This document shows positions 49,489 through 60,606 of a stretch of DNA of 64,000 nt, one piece after another (position 1 is the first letter of the stretch; every line of letters starts with the position of its first letter). This DNA comes from Ganoderma boninense. Taxonomy: Eukaryota > Basidiomycota > Agaricomycetes > Polyporales > Polyporaceae. Location of the stretch: contig CM035306.1 of assembly GCA_002900995.3 (NCBI GenBank), forward strand, positions 1,364,001 to 1,428,000, read 5' to 3'. The translations under genes were made by a program, and so were the position numbers. The notes beneath the pieces were generated by a model, which saw nothing but the letters and a program-made list of their open reading frames with translations, was not told where the DNA came from and did not search any database.

Positions 49489-52047
49489 CTACGAACCTTG
49501 CTGCCTCGGAGCGGAAGCATCGTCGGCAATCGACAGCCAGGACATGAAGGCCCCGACGTCCATCACCTGCCCATACCGGACTGCACCCCTGGCGCTCCGG
49601 TCTCCAACACGTTGTACGGTAGCTGCGTTTCCATCGTCATCTGAGGACCCAACCCTCGGTGACGTGCGAAGACCTTTCTCTGGCAGGTCTTCGTCTTCTT
49701 CGGCGTTGCGGCTCGAGGGGGCGTCCGGCTCCATCGAGACGAAGGACTCCATGAGGTTGTCCGTGATTCCGTGTTCGCGAGCCTTCGTGCCGCGTAAAGG
49801 TGGGTACGGCGGGGGCAGGGAAGAGTAGTGCACGACGGTGCTTGCTTCTGCCAGGTCCAGGTCCCGGACACATGTCCGAGACGTGGTGAAATATGTCAGA
49901 CATGTGGACAGGCACGCACATAAGTAATAGACCTTGGGTCCTTAATGTTTCATTCCTCCACCGCTGAACGTGGCCGCGGCCGGCCTGCGTCTACGCCTAC
50001 TGAGCAGCAATGCCTGTGGCGGGACGCAGCCTCCCAGGGGCTACTTATGGCAATGCATTGACAAGCCGAATGGGCGACGTCCTGAAACAACTCGTCCCTT
50101 CCGCATCGAGAATAGCCTCATCTTATTCATTCGCAACGAGCCGGAAGGAGGAAAAAACAACCCAAGGACATTTAGCAGCCATGACAAAGACTCACCTCCA
50201 CCAACCGTCCTCAAATCAGGACCATCTGGGGAGGCTCCACCAACCGTGCTATTACCGCTAGTCGCAAGCCCAACCTCCGGTTGCGGGGCGCGTATGATCT
50301 GCAACGGCACAAAAGCAGCCTGATGAGCATTTCCAGGAGAGCATACGGACGCGATAGGAAACGAGCGTGCAAATCGACGGATGCGCAGGAGAGCTAGTGC
50401 TCTCTGGTAGGGTGGTACTCCAACGTTAATTTGGAGCTGCGCGGGTCAAATCGCAACTGATGAGATGGCGGGACGCCCCACGGGGCCCCGTCGCCCCCGG
50501 CGCAGAGAGTGCGGAGGTGTTCGAACTTCGACGATGAGGAGACGAGAGGGCGATCGGGTTCGAATCGGGGCGGGGGAGGGTGGCTGTGAACTCGGAAAGG
50601 GAGCTGAGTGTCTGCTGACCATGTGGGACCGTTCGGAGGCGAAGTTGTCGATATACACCTTTGCGGGGATGATCCTGAAGAAGCTACATACGCGACAGGA
50701 AAGGCAGAAAATGCCGCGAAGTGACAAGTCCAGAGTCAGTCGCGCGTTCGAAAAAATGCCAACACACAGAGTGACAGGGACAGCACTGACAGACGGCCTG
50801 GGCCCCCGCTGCCCCGCACGGAACATCGAGGAGGCCGTGCCTAAGTATACTTACTGCAATAGGTAGCATTTACTCACCTCCGAAAGCGATCGTCGATGCA
50901 AGACCGAAGCGCCCCGTCCAACGTGTAGGGGAAGGTGCGAGCGAGATAATCTGCAGCCTCCGTCAGTGTTCCGAGTCGTCGGCCGTATGCAAATTCGAGT
51001 CAAGGCGGTCCATTCTGAACGATGCCCCGCTTCCAAAAGAAAAAACGAAGGGGTGTAAATGACGTTTGAGCATAGTGTTGCGAATTGCGACCCGCCGCAG
51101 TCCGGAGTCATTGCAAGCGAAGACTCGGACGGGACACGGGGCCCCGGGGGGACCCCGGTGGGGGTGGCGCGGCCCGCGCTGGCGATCGCGTCGATGCTCG
51201 AGCCTGAGCGACGAGGACACATGTCCAGCGAAAAAAGCGTCGCGGGAGCGCCCACGCGACCGGGACGTCGAAAACAGGCAAGATGGGCATGCATCAAACC
51301 CGGTCGTGTGCACCAGGGCATGTCGAGTCGCGCCCAGGCAGAGCGCAGATGGCATGATGAAACACTGCGTACCTCTGCACGAGCACGGGACGTCCAGTGT
51401 CGTGTCAAAATCGTACACCCAGCCGGCATTGAAGGGTTCGGCGTGGCCGAGGTCGAAGTTGAACGTTTCACCGAAATGGTGGGGATCTTCAGGCCCGCGT
51501 TCCTCAGATTTGGTCGCCGGGACCTGTGTCACGCGAGGGCCGACGTGCGGGGAAGAGGCACTGACTTGGGCACATGTCTTGAGCTGCTCGCGATCCCCAT
51601 GCAAATTGCCATGGCTCTTGATGTCGGGTACGCTCGCGGCTGGTCGGAGCACCAAAACGACGTGATAGTCCCAGACGACGACTTGCGGGGCGCGGAGCTT
51701 TTGAGACCACAGCGCGACCTGTTGGTGCCAAGGTGAGAAAAGGTAGTCTGCTGAGCTGACCGCGGGTGGAGTAAAGGATCTAGGGGAGGATTGTGTAGAG
51801 AGACACGGACCGTTTTGCCGCGGTTGGAGATGAAAACGACGTAGATCTCCCATGGCCATGCGAGCCCACGCGATGTTTGCGTATGAGCTTCCGCAAGGAA
51901 GTTCTGCGCGAGGAGGTATATGTTCTCTTCGCAATAGCACGAGGTGTAGACGCTGTCAGGTGGCAGCGGGGGCGGTGGCAAGCAGCTGGAGTCGAAGGTC
52001 TGGCGAGATAGACGAGAAGCAGGCAGCGGGTGGGGAGAAGAAGCCAT
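49489..52047 (-). CDS. Protein N-terminal glutamine amidohydrolase
   Basis: NTAQ1 deamidates N-terminal Gln to Glu, a tertiary step of the Arg/N-degron pathway. Exons 52047-51811, 51718-51566, 51523-51373, 50950-50878, 50674-50620, 50298-50196 and 49847-49489; 376 residues. The Cys-His-Asp triad is visible: YTSCYCEENIYLLA, VVWDYHVVLVL and GWVYDFDTTLDVPC. Further family motifs are YLARTFPYTL, VYIDNFASERSHM, LPPPYPPLRG, NLMESFVSM and YGQVMDVGAFMSWLS. It is longer than animal NTAQ1 because of inserts after WDYHVV and near the C-terminus. Introns 3-6 are 422, 203, 321 and 348 nt, far longer than the window's usual 50-65. Intron 2 (42 nt) is in frame and stop-free, so it may be retained. Exon 6 was placed because only it reconciles the phases. 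Confidence 0.85.
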
Positions 52048-52534
52048 GATGCGTGATGATGATTGCAGATGTGGATAGAGCGTATTAGTAGTATGTGAAC
52101 GAGTCTGAGTGCAGCAGGATGCGTGGATAGCAGATGCAAAGATGCAAGATGTGTAAGCGATACGGAGCAGAACCCGAAGCCGTCCCTAGCAAGCCCATTA
52201 CGCTTCTTCGCGACCAAAAACACCATCCCCTATAGTAGTACAGCGCCGCCAATGCGGCTCTTTGGGTTCCATGCGAGATCGGGGGAATCATTCAAGTCCT
52301 TCGTAAACAGCGGGTGGGAGAAGCGAGGGGTGACGCATCTGTCTCCGAGAGCGCCGCGGCGAGTCGTGAGCAAGCGGCTAATGCGCAAGCGAGGGATCTG
52401 CGGTCACTAATTCAGCATGAGGGAACGATGACGAAAGGAAGGAGGGAAAAGGTTCATGGGCCGAGAGGCCAGAACGCGGAGGAGACGCGAAGAGCGGAGA
52501 GGCAATTGAGATGCCGACGACGGAGGAGAGACAC
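52048..52534. other. Intergenic, NTAQ1 promoter
   Basis: Between two minus-strand genes. A GTGAGT follows the last sense codon of the upstream gene and an open frame lies further on, so that gene might extend into this region. Confidence 0.3.
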
Positions 52535-53013
52535 TCACCATGGGTGGTATAGAACATCAGACGGGGGTATTGGGTCGTGCGGGCACTGCATCATGACCGT
52601 GCCTTACTCTGCCTGCCCGCGGAGTGGATTGGTACGGCGGGGGAGAGGGTGACCTGGTCGATGCCCCACTGAGCCTTGCCCTGGAAGGCATCCTGAAACT
52701 TCTTCTTGAGGAGGATGTCCTCGAGGTCGGGCGAGCTGCGCTCCGGGCGGAACGGGACGAAGATAGGCTTCGGGGCTGACGAGTGTGAGGTGGTCTTGGC
52801 TGGCAGGGCGCGTTTTGGCTGTGGTGCGTGCACGGGGTTGGTGGTGAGGATGATGGGCCCTTGTGCAGGTGCGTGCGCGTGAGGTAGTGCAGTGGATGAA
52901 GAGACGTGGTGGGGGTACTGGGATGGGGCGACGGGCTTGGGGAGGAGGCCGGAGTTATTGGTGAATGGGTGGGTAGCAAGAGGGTCGAAGGAGGAGAGGA
53001 CTGTGTTGGACAT
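52535..53013 (-). CDS. Small conserved-looking protein, two exons
   Basis: Exons 53013-52654 and 52585-52535 (68-nt intron) give 136 residues from MSNTVLSSFDPLATH to PSDVLYHPW. The N-terminal two thirds are Pro/Ala/His-rich and disordered. The C-terminus looks constrained: SSPDLEDILLKKKFQDAF and WGIDQCPHDPIPPSD. I cannot name a family. The final codon lies in ATG|GTGAGT, so a further intron and exon are possible; the stop at 52535-52537 is the simplest reading. The ATG at 53013 is the first one that excludes an unlikely hydrophobic 5' stretch. Confidence 0.6.
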
Positions 53014-55897
53014 GACGGTGGTGTGGAGGGTGGCAGCAGAGGAGAGCGACGGAGGAGGGTTTGGATGCGAGAAGACGAGGAGGGCGAGTATGAACGGAAC
53101 AGCGAGAGGATGGGGAGTATTTATGGTGGCGGGGGTCGGATGAAGTAAGAGACAAAACAAGTCCGGGGCAGAAATTGGACAGACCTCCCAGGCGAGATTC
53201 TCATTGGAGGCGTGGATGTGGCGGGTCTGCCCGACAGAGCGGGCTGAGTCGAGGACCGGGAAAACCGCGGCAGACGCGACCTCCATCGGATGCCCTCAGT
53301 CACATGTTTAGCGTCCGCATTCGTTCATTAGGGCCCGACGGTGTGCTCCGCTCAGTCCGCCTCCTTCCCGCCGCCCTGTCGGCAGTTGCCACATAATAAT
53401 TATCGAGATCTCTCGATCAGATCTTGCTGCCATCAGCCACGCGGCGGCCACCTAAACGCCCGAGGTTCCTACTCAACTCCACCCTCCACTCCGCTACCAA
53501 CGCCCACCTTCTCTTGCTCTCGGATATCTGCAGCCTGTTCCTTGTTTTCTCCTCCCACATCTCCCCTGCCCCTGCTGATTTATCTCCCAGGTTTTACCGA
53601 CCACCCTAGTCCTATCTTGGTTCACGCAGGTAATGCGCTGCCACTGTCCCACTTGCAAGCACCTCGTGTTCTGTCCTTCAAGCGGTTGTTTCTGCCTCCC
53701 ACTGTCGCCCTGCCCGGCCCTTGTGGTGGCAGAACTATGAGATGCATGCTGTCTCCGCGCCAGCGCTTTACGGAAATTGTACGCTATTAGAACGGACGGA
53801 ACCCAATACGCTTTCAACGTGGTCAGGTTTCTTGTCCACCGTGAGGGCTCGCGTCCTACTGCCTTCGTCACTTCGTTCGTGCGAGGCGGACGGCGTTCAT
53901 ACGTTTTGAGTTCCATATTGGGTCGGACATAGAGAAAACATGGCTCACTCACCCATAATTGTACTTTCCTTGGCATGCGTTGTCGATGATCCCGCCAGAG
54001 AACGCGTTGTATGCGGCCACCTTGCTGTCGTAGGATCCGAGCCACGTATTGAGGTAATGGCTGCTCTTGCTCTAGCGCCCTCCGATGATGTGGGGTATCC
54101 GACGGTGAATAGCAACTCTTTGACGCTTTCTCTCTCATGGCTTCTTTCCAGCAGACGCTCCGGGATTCTGGGCAGGTGTTCCGAATGAAAGAAGCTTGTA
54201 GGTAAACTCGAAGCAGTAACCCAGATGACATACCAGACACGCTCCAGTCAGCTGGACACCCAGGGTGCGCCGTCTCGTAAACGGACGGACCAAAGGGCCG
54301 CATGTATGGGAAACACCACGTTGCGGGCTCAGACTCGGTGAGCGATATGGGGACGACGCGTCTGACGGGGTCTTGCCCGCTTGTTTCCCCACCTCTTCCC
54401 CGCTCGACTATCGTCCGATTTTCTGGGGTAACGCGATGATACCCGTCCTCGCTGACAAGCGCAACGGCAGGAACACGTCAGATAGCCACAACCGAGCTTC
54501 GAAGACTTCTGTGACTCACAGTTCGAACCGATGTTCCGAGCGCGCGCCGACCGCAGGATGGGGCCCTCCTCCTGTGGGGCCCTGCAACGTCAACAGTACC
54601 CTCGGACAAACCTCCTGTCGCCCACGGCCCCCTCGACGTCGTGAATGGTTTCGGTGATGGCTTCTGGGTCGCTCGGCTGCCTGCTTCTGTCACTGGCTCC
54701 ATCTCCCTCCGTCGACGCCCCGACACATTCGGGGGAGAGGTTCGACTGGATGGAGGTGGTGACGAGGAGGGGTGGTTAAGGTGCGTGAGTAAGCTGTTCA
54801 TGTCCATTCCTGAGACTCACAAAGGATTAATGGTCCTTCAGGACCTGTCATAACGAGAGCTCTTCATCCCTGCCTCGTCCAATGCGAATCAAGTGACGTG
54901 CTCGTCCACCCGCCCCCACCACTCGAACTTGGGAGCACGGAATGCCGCCGGAACACAATCCACAGAGCGGTAACCTCCACAACCCAACAAGACCACACCA
55001 GTCACAACATCGAAGCCCTCGATATCGCCTAGTGTATCTCACTCTCGGCATCCAACAACCTTCCCTCGATCACCCTATGCTCGAGGGCCCAGAGCTCGCA
55101 GATCAAGGACTGCGATGCCCGGGGGAGCGGCGTTCACACCCCGAATGTCATGCCCGACGTAGATCGCAACTTTGCAATTGTCGACATATCCCACCTCGGC
55201 ACACAGGATAGACTTGGAATCACAAGCCGGCCGTCTGGTGCAGCATTTCCAGACCGGCGCGACTGTCAGGCTTCCTCCTTTCTCCGGTCTCCACGCAGCG
55301 CATCGCAATCCGAGGAGCCGATCAGGTCCGCATGCTATGTATGTACAAGGGCATCATCGCTCGCGACCGAGGACGGCGTTAGGGCGTTAAGGGCGCGGCA
55401 CAGGAGTCTCGAAATTCGCGAGGATCTTCGCGGGCGGACGCGTGGGGGTTCGAATGATGTGCGCTGCCGGGTTTGGTGCGATCCTTCTTCTTTTCTTCTG
55501 GGGGATGGATACCGGGTCGAGGCCTCTCTCTTACATCGTAATCATTTGCGTCATGCGTACCTGCGCCACGAGAGGCGGGATTAAAGTCACGGTGATACGT
55601 GGTGAGTGGGTGTAGATGCGCTTGATAGAGGAGCTTGTCTATTCGGCTTGTATTTGACTTAGTTGTGATCCTTATGTTTCTTTTCAATGTCAAAGACAAG
55701 CTCGAGAATCAAAAAAAAAAAACAGAAAGAGCGTGCAACGAACTGGCCAGCACTAGATCAAGAGATTAGATAGACAAGCCTGATGAGGGCGTCTATCTAA
55801 TCATCTCGACAATATCCGGGCGCCTCCAGAATTTTTGGAGATTTCGATCAAACGACGCGTCCAGCGGGAGCTTACAACTGGGCTTGCAGCCACCGCC
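53014..55897. other. 2.9 kb without a defensible gene; minus-strand protein-like fragments
   Basis: Two minus-strand pieces look protein-like. One is a frame starting MDMNSLLTHLNHP at 54807 with a Ser/Pro/Arg-rich N-terminus. The other is a set of overlapping frames at about 54330-53940 with CPADWSVSG and NTWLGSYDSKVAAYNAFSGG, bounded by a GG|GTGAGT donor. I could not splice them into one protein without a frame shift, and I recognise no domain. A weaker candidate is a minus-strand Cys-containing frame at 55308-55075. Given the indels elsewhere, a broken real gene is possible. Confidence 0.35.
55711..55722 (+). repeat. A12 homopolymer
   Basis: Twelve consecutive A residues between genes, the longest homopolymer I saw. 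It is a natural site for length error or variation. Confidence 0.9.
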
Positions 55898-58800
55898 ATG
55901 TCTACCACTCTTCCTCTCTTCTGGCATCTCTCTTCAGCTAGCAAGAAGGAACGTCTAGATGCCTCTATAAAACTTGTCGCTGCCCTCCAGCATTTCCAGT
56001 CGAACTTCGTGCCAAAAGAATCTCCGGAGACTTCTGAGGATGAGGGGATGAGGATGAGGGCGAGGGCGCAAAGAAGTCAGACGGGCTTGATGCCTCAAAC
56101 GCACAAGACGTGGCATACTCTTTGCGGAGGTTGATTCGTGGACTGGCGAGTCCGAGGGAGAGCAGCAGGTTGGGTTTCGCAGTGGCATTGACTGAGGTCC
56201 GTATATGGTCGCACTGGGCGCATATAGCCTGAGTTGAACACTCCTCCTTTTGCCTTCTAGCTTCTGTCCCGCATAGACACTGTGACATGTTCGCAGATTG
56301 TCCAGATCGTCTTGGACTCGTCCAAGACCCAGGGATCTATGACCGGTCAGGAAGAACGCGACGTACTCTTCGCTCGCTTGTTCGGTCTCACCTCCGTCAT
56401 CCAGTCCGGCCTCCTCCTGCGCGACACTACTCTGCCATCCTCATCCACTGTCGCATCGGATATTGCTAGCTTCAAGGAGGTGCTGGCTGAGCTACTAATG
56501 CTCGGGGAGAAGAAGTCTTGGCTGCGCGAGAGCGCGTGGTGGTCACTATGCCTCGCTGCTGATGCTGTCTCTCCGCGTCGGAAGTGTCTTGGAAAGACGA
56601 AGCTCTGGACGCCATTATTGCCGAGGTGTACTCGGAGGCCAAGGCGTGGTCACCTGAGAAACTCGCCCTCACGCTCAAGCTCCAAGCGGCATGCCCGTCT
56701 CAAAATTGGAAGAAAATCCTATCGCCGACATTCAAGAGCCCTGATCTCCTTAGCACGGGGAACCTTGGCGCGATAGCGCGGATACTAAAGGTACCGTCCT
56801 GTCGGAGTATCGCCGCATTGTCACCTGCAGACGATCTTACCGATGTTCGTGCGGCAGGAATCAGACACGGACGAGGACGAGGAGTCAGATATCCCGAAAT
56901 CTGGATCTTGGAAGCCGCAGGTTCACTTTGTCTGGGACGCGCTTCTGGATCAGGTCCTACCCAGTCACCCCAGTCGGCTGCGCGCACGCCGAAAGGGTCG
57001 TTTCCAGACTTTTTCCGGATCGTCGTTGATGGTCTGTGTCTTCAATCTAGCTCTCTCATGCCTTCTACGCTTCTTTCGCGTAAAAAGTCTTTCGGCAAGG
57101 CTAATGCTACATTCGGCATCTCACAGAATCCCTGTTCGCGTCAACGTCGTCTCCCGAACGCAAGTACTGGGGCTTCCAGGTGTTCCAGAAAGCGCTTCCG
57201 CGCGTGAGCGCAGACGACATGCCCATGCTTTTCACCAAAAATTTCATGCGTTCGTGGATCAACCACCTGTCGAACAGCGACCGGTATCTTCACAAGGCCG
57301 CCAGACAAGTGGTATGTCCCGGTTAAAAAGGCTAGCTGCGACGCGCACGATTCATCTCCGTTGCAGGCAGCAGACGTCCAGAATGTCGTAAAGAGCAATC
57401 CCACCATCGGTTTTTCGCTGATCCTGCAGCTCACGGGTGTCAACGGAAGCCGCCAGTTCGACAGACTCACAAAGACGAAGACCGTTGAGGCGATTCTGAC
57501 GTCAATGGACGAAGCTGGTATCCAGAGCTACATTGATTACCTGCTCAAGCAGGTCGACGAAGAGCCACCTTCTGTGGAGTACGTGCAACATCTTTCACGC
57601 TATCGCAACGCATACCAAAACGGAAGCGCTGATCCTCCTCGTGTCTTTCGCATCCCGCTTCTGCATATTCTCGTGGCCTCACAGCGCGGAAACAGATTTC
57701 CAGGCTGTGAACACGCGCCGCGCATGGATCATTGACCAGCTCGCTGCGCTCGTCCGCAACGGGGCGATCCCCAAGAGCGACGCGTGGATGCAGACGATCC
57801 TCGACTGGCTCGCAGTCCACGGTCTGTTCATCGTCACGAAGAAGGCGAGAAGAGCACATTTCCGCGGTGAGTATAGGGCTTTAGTGTCCCCCCCACGCCT
57901 TACCGTCGCTTCAGCTTCTTTTCCTCATTCTTCCCTTCCTTGTCCGTGCCGCGTGCCACCGCCTGTGGCGCCGGAGGGATGGGTGCGGTTTCGGACGGCT
58001 CTGCTTCTCGCCACCTTTGTGCCCTGTGCGTTCGGAGAAGCTTTACAGTCACTGACTCCGGCCGTGGGCGTTCGCGCTCTGTAGCTGCGCTCTGTTCCCA
58101 GTCCCGCGTTCTCGGAGGAATTGCGGGGGAACTGCCGTGAGCGGTTGCTGGCGTGCTTGGCCGACCTCACTGTGCAGACCACTCTCATCAAAGGTGTGTT
58201 TCGGGCGATGCTCGTGGTTGCAATGATTACTGAAGGAAGACAGTAGAAGACACGAAGTCATCCAAGATTGCTGCCGTCGCATCTGATGGGCGGTTCTGGG
58301 TGTCGCGAGTGCTGTCGACCATCGAAGAGCTCGAGAAGGACACCAAACTATGTCAAACCTTTGTCTGAGATGGACGAGGACGAAGTCGAGCAGCGCCAGA
58401 AAGCTCGTGAGATTCTGGCGCGCCTGAAGGACGTGAGTTCCCGTTCCCCCAGCCCTCGCGGAAGGAGCTGGAACGCTGACCCATTTTTGCCACAGGTTCC
58501 CGAACACCGCCAGGAAGCTGCACGCGGCGTGGAGCTCTTGCTTTCAGCCACGGTCTTGCACGCTTACTGTGCAGATGAGGACGACGCGGATCCTGAACCG
58601 CTCGAGGTCAGTCATTTCACGCCGGCCTATCGGTATCGCCCATTACCTTCACCGATCGCGTCGCTAACTTTAGTCGGGATCGTTCTATAGAATTGTCTCG
58701 ACGGTGCCTCACGGATGTTCCCTGTCGAGGCCAAGAAGGGCAAGAAGGGGCGCAAGTCGTCAGGGGCGCCTCCGGAAGACAAGGGAAAGGAGAAGGAGGT

Positions 58801-60583
58801 TGCCGAGCCGGTCGACGTGCTCGTCGACACCGTCATCGGCTTCCTCGAGAAAGGCACCGCATACATGCGGGCGGTGGCGAATCAGGTCTTTGCCCTGCTC
58901 GCCGGCGCAGTGCAAGCGAGCACGATTGATCTCATTCTCACTGTGAGTGTACCTTGTCGATACGCTATTTGCTTGCCGGTGTGCATTCTAATGACTCTAT
59001 CTCCGTTGTTGCGATGGATCTTATTCACAGCAATTGGAACGCCGCGATCCTGAAGAGCTCGTCGCTGACGAGGACGACGATGTTGAGATGGACGACGAAG
59101 AGGAGGATGAGGATGAAGAAGAGAACGAGGCGGGCTCGTCATCGTCATCGTCCTCAGCCGAGGAGGACGAAGAGGAAGAGGATGGCGATGAGGAGGCGGA
59201 CCTCGAGCTCCGGCGCAAGATCGAGGAAGCTCTACGGGTGAACGGGATCTCAGCGGCCACGGGTGACTCGGACTCCGAATCGGAGGAAGAGCTTATGGAC
59301 GATGAGCAGATGCTCGCTATCGACGAGCAGCTCGCCGCGGCCTTCAAGGCGCGTGCCGCCGAGAAGAAGCGCGGAAAAGGCAAGTGCTTTGGCGTCGACC
59401 CTCGACGATCGCTCTTCGCTGACATGTGATTGTTTTGCGTGGCAACAGACGTCGATGCACAGAGGGAGGCGACGCACTTCAAGAACCGCGTGCTCGACCT
59501 CATCGACATTTTTGTCAAGAAGAACCCCGCGAGCCCACTGATCATCCACCTCATCTTGCCCTTGGTGGAGCTGATTGTCAGCACCGGCCCTGACGAGAAG
59601 CAGCTGTCCGACAAGGCAATGGGTATCCTTCGCAATCGGATAGGCAAATCCAAGAACTTCCCCAATGGCGTATCCAAAGAGGACGTGGCCGAGGACGTGG
59701 CCAAGGCACTGGAGGAGCTGCACATTCTCGCCAGAAAAGCGTCGACCCCTGACGTCCTCGCAACCCTGAACCAAGCCAGTCTGTACATGTCCAAGGTCTT
59801 GCTGCATGCCGAGGACCTTGCGCCGGTACTGAGTGCCTACCGGGAGTCCCTGCACGATTTCGTCGCCCGCAAAGCCTCGAAGCTCAACACCGCGTTCTTG
59901 GATGATTTTGTCAAGAGAAATCCACAGGCTGCATGGCACATGCGTGACGACCTCGTGAAGGCGTCGGGTGAGGCTCTGAACGGCTACAGACAAGCACAGG
60001 TGTTCCACTTGGTCCAGACATTAGTCAACCACCTGCAAGCTTTGGTAAGATTCCCTCCCATAAGTTAACCATCCTACAAGAACTAACAGTTTTCGTGCAG
60101 GGTGACAGGAAGTCGGAAGTCCTTGCATTTATGACATCGTTACGCCAGGCCATCATCGACACGGTGACTAAGGCTTGCACTGATGAGTCGACGACGCTCC
60201 AGCCTGCGCACGTCAAGGATATTCTCAAACTCGCCTTGGTTGCTGTCCGTCAAACAAAACGCATTGCCGAGAACGCGAACGAGCCCTCTACGGTTTGGCA
60301 GCCGTCAAGCTGGAGCGAGCTCTCGAATGCACTCGCGTCGAGCGACCGTTTCAAGGGATCAGTTGGGTCCAAGCAATGTGCAAGCAAATCGTTCAGCTTC
60401 TACAGGAAAGCAATACAGCAAAGTCGACAGCGAAGATAGCAGACAAGACAAAACCAAAGAGAGAAAGCAGCGAGTGCTACGAAGCGGAAGGCCGAAGATA
60501 GGGAAGAGGACGGGGATCAAGTGGTCGCCGACGGAGGGAAGAAGGCGAGGCACAAAAAGGCACGAAAAACCAAGTCCGGTTAG
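55898..60583 (+). CDS. POL5: Nucleolar protein Pol5 / MYBBP1A family, multiple frame breaks
   Basis: Despite its name Pol5 is not a polymerase; it is an essential nucleolar factor for rRNA production. Exons: 55898-56196, 56261-56790, 56858-57031, 57127-57311, 57367-57582, 57704-57873 (approximate end), 58085-58193, 58244-58432, 58496-58606, 58691-58942, 59031-59379, 59449-60044, 60101-60583. Family features: STTLPLFWHLSSASKKERLDA start, LRRLIRGLASPRESSRLGFA, KKILSPTFKSPDLLS, YWGFQVFQKALP, WIIDQLAALVRN, SDGRFWVSRVLSTIEELEKD, a very acidic tract near 59080-59200, and a Lys-rich nuclear tail ending KKARKTKSG. Single-base frame breaks lie near 56046, 56571, 56950, 58363, 60380 and 60480, and the exon 6-7 junction is one base off. 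Most sit at short homopolymers. The intron at 59380 appears to use a GC donor. Confidence 0.85.
59380..59448 (+). other. Probable GC-AG intron in POL5
   Basis: Exon ends GGA-AAA-G and the intron begins GCAAGT; the AG at 59447-59448 is followed by AC-GTC-GAT. Only this junction keeps the phase (KDVDAQREATHF). G|GCAAGT is the known consensus of the minor U2-type GC donor. Confidence 0.7.
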
Positions 60584-60606
60584 ACGTGTCCATGTCCATG
60601 TCAACG
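60584..60606. other. 23-bp gap between convergent stops
   Basis: The Pol5 stop (60581-60583, +) and the MSH3 stop (60607-60609, -) are separated by 23 bp, so their 3' UTRs must overlap or each end within the other gene. Confidence 0.75.

Noticed and set aside
50540..50560. GGTTCGAATC, a tRNA B-box-like sequence in an NTAQ1 intron; similar boxes near 37040 and 54518
   Set aside because: No matching A-box, anticodon arm or acceptor stem could be paired around any of them.
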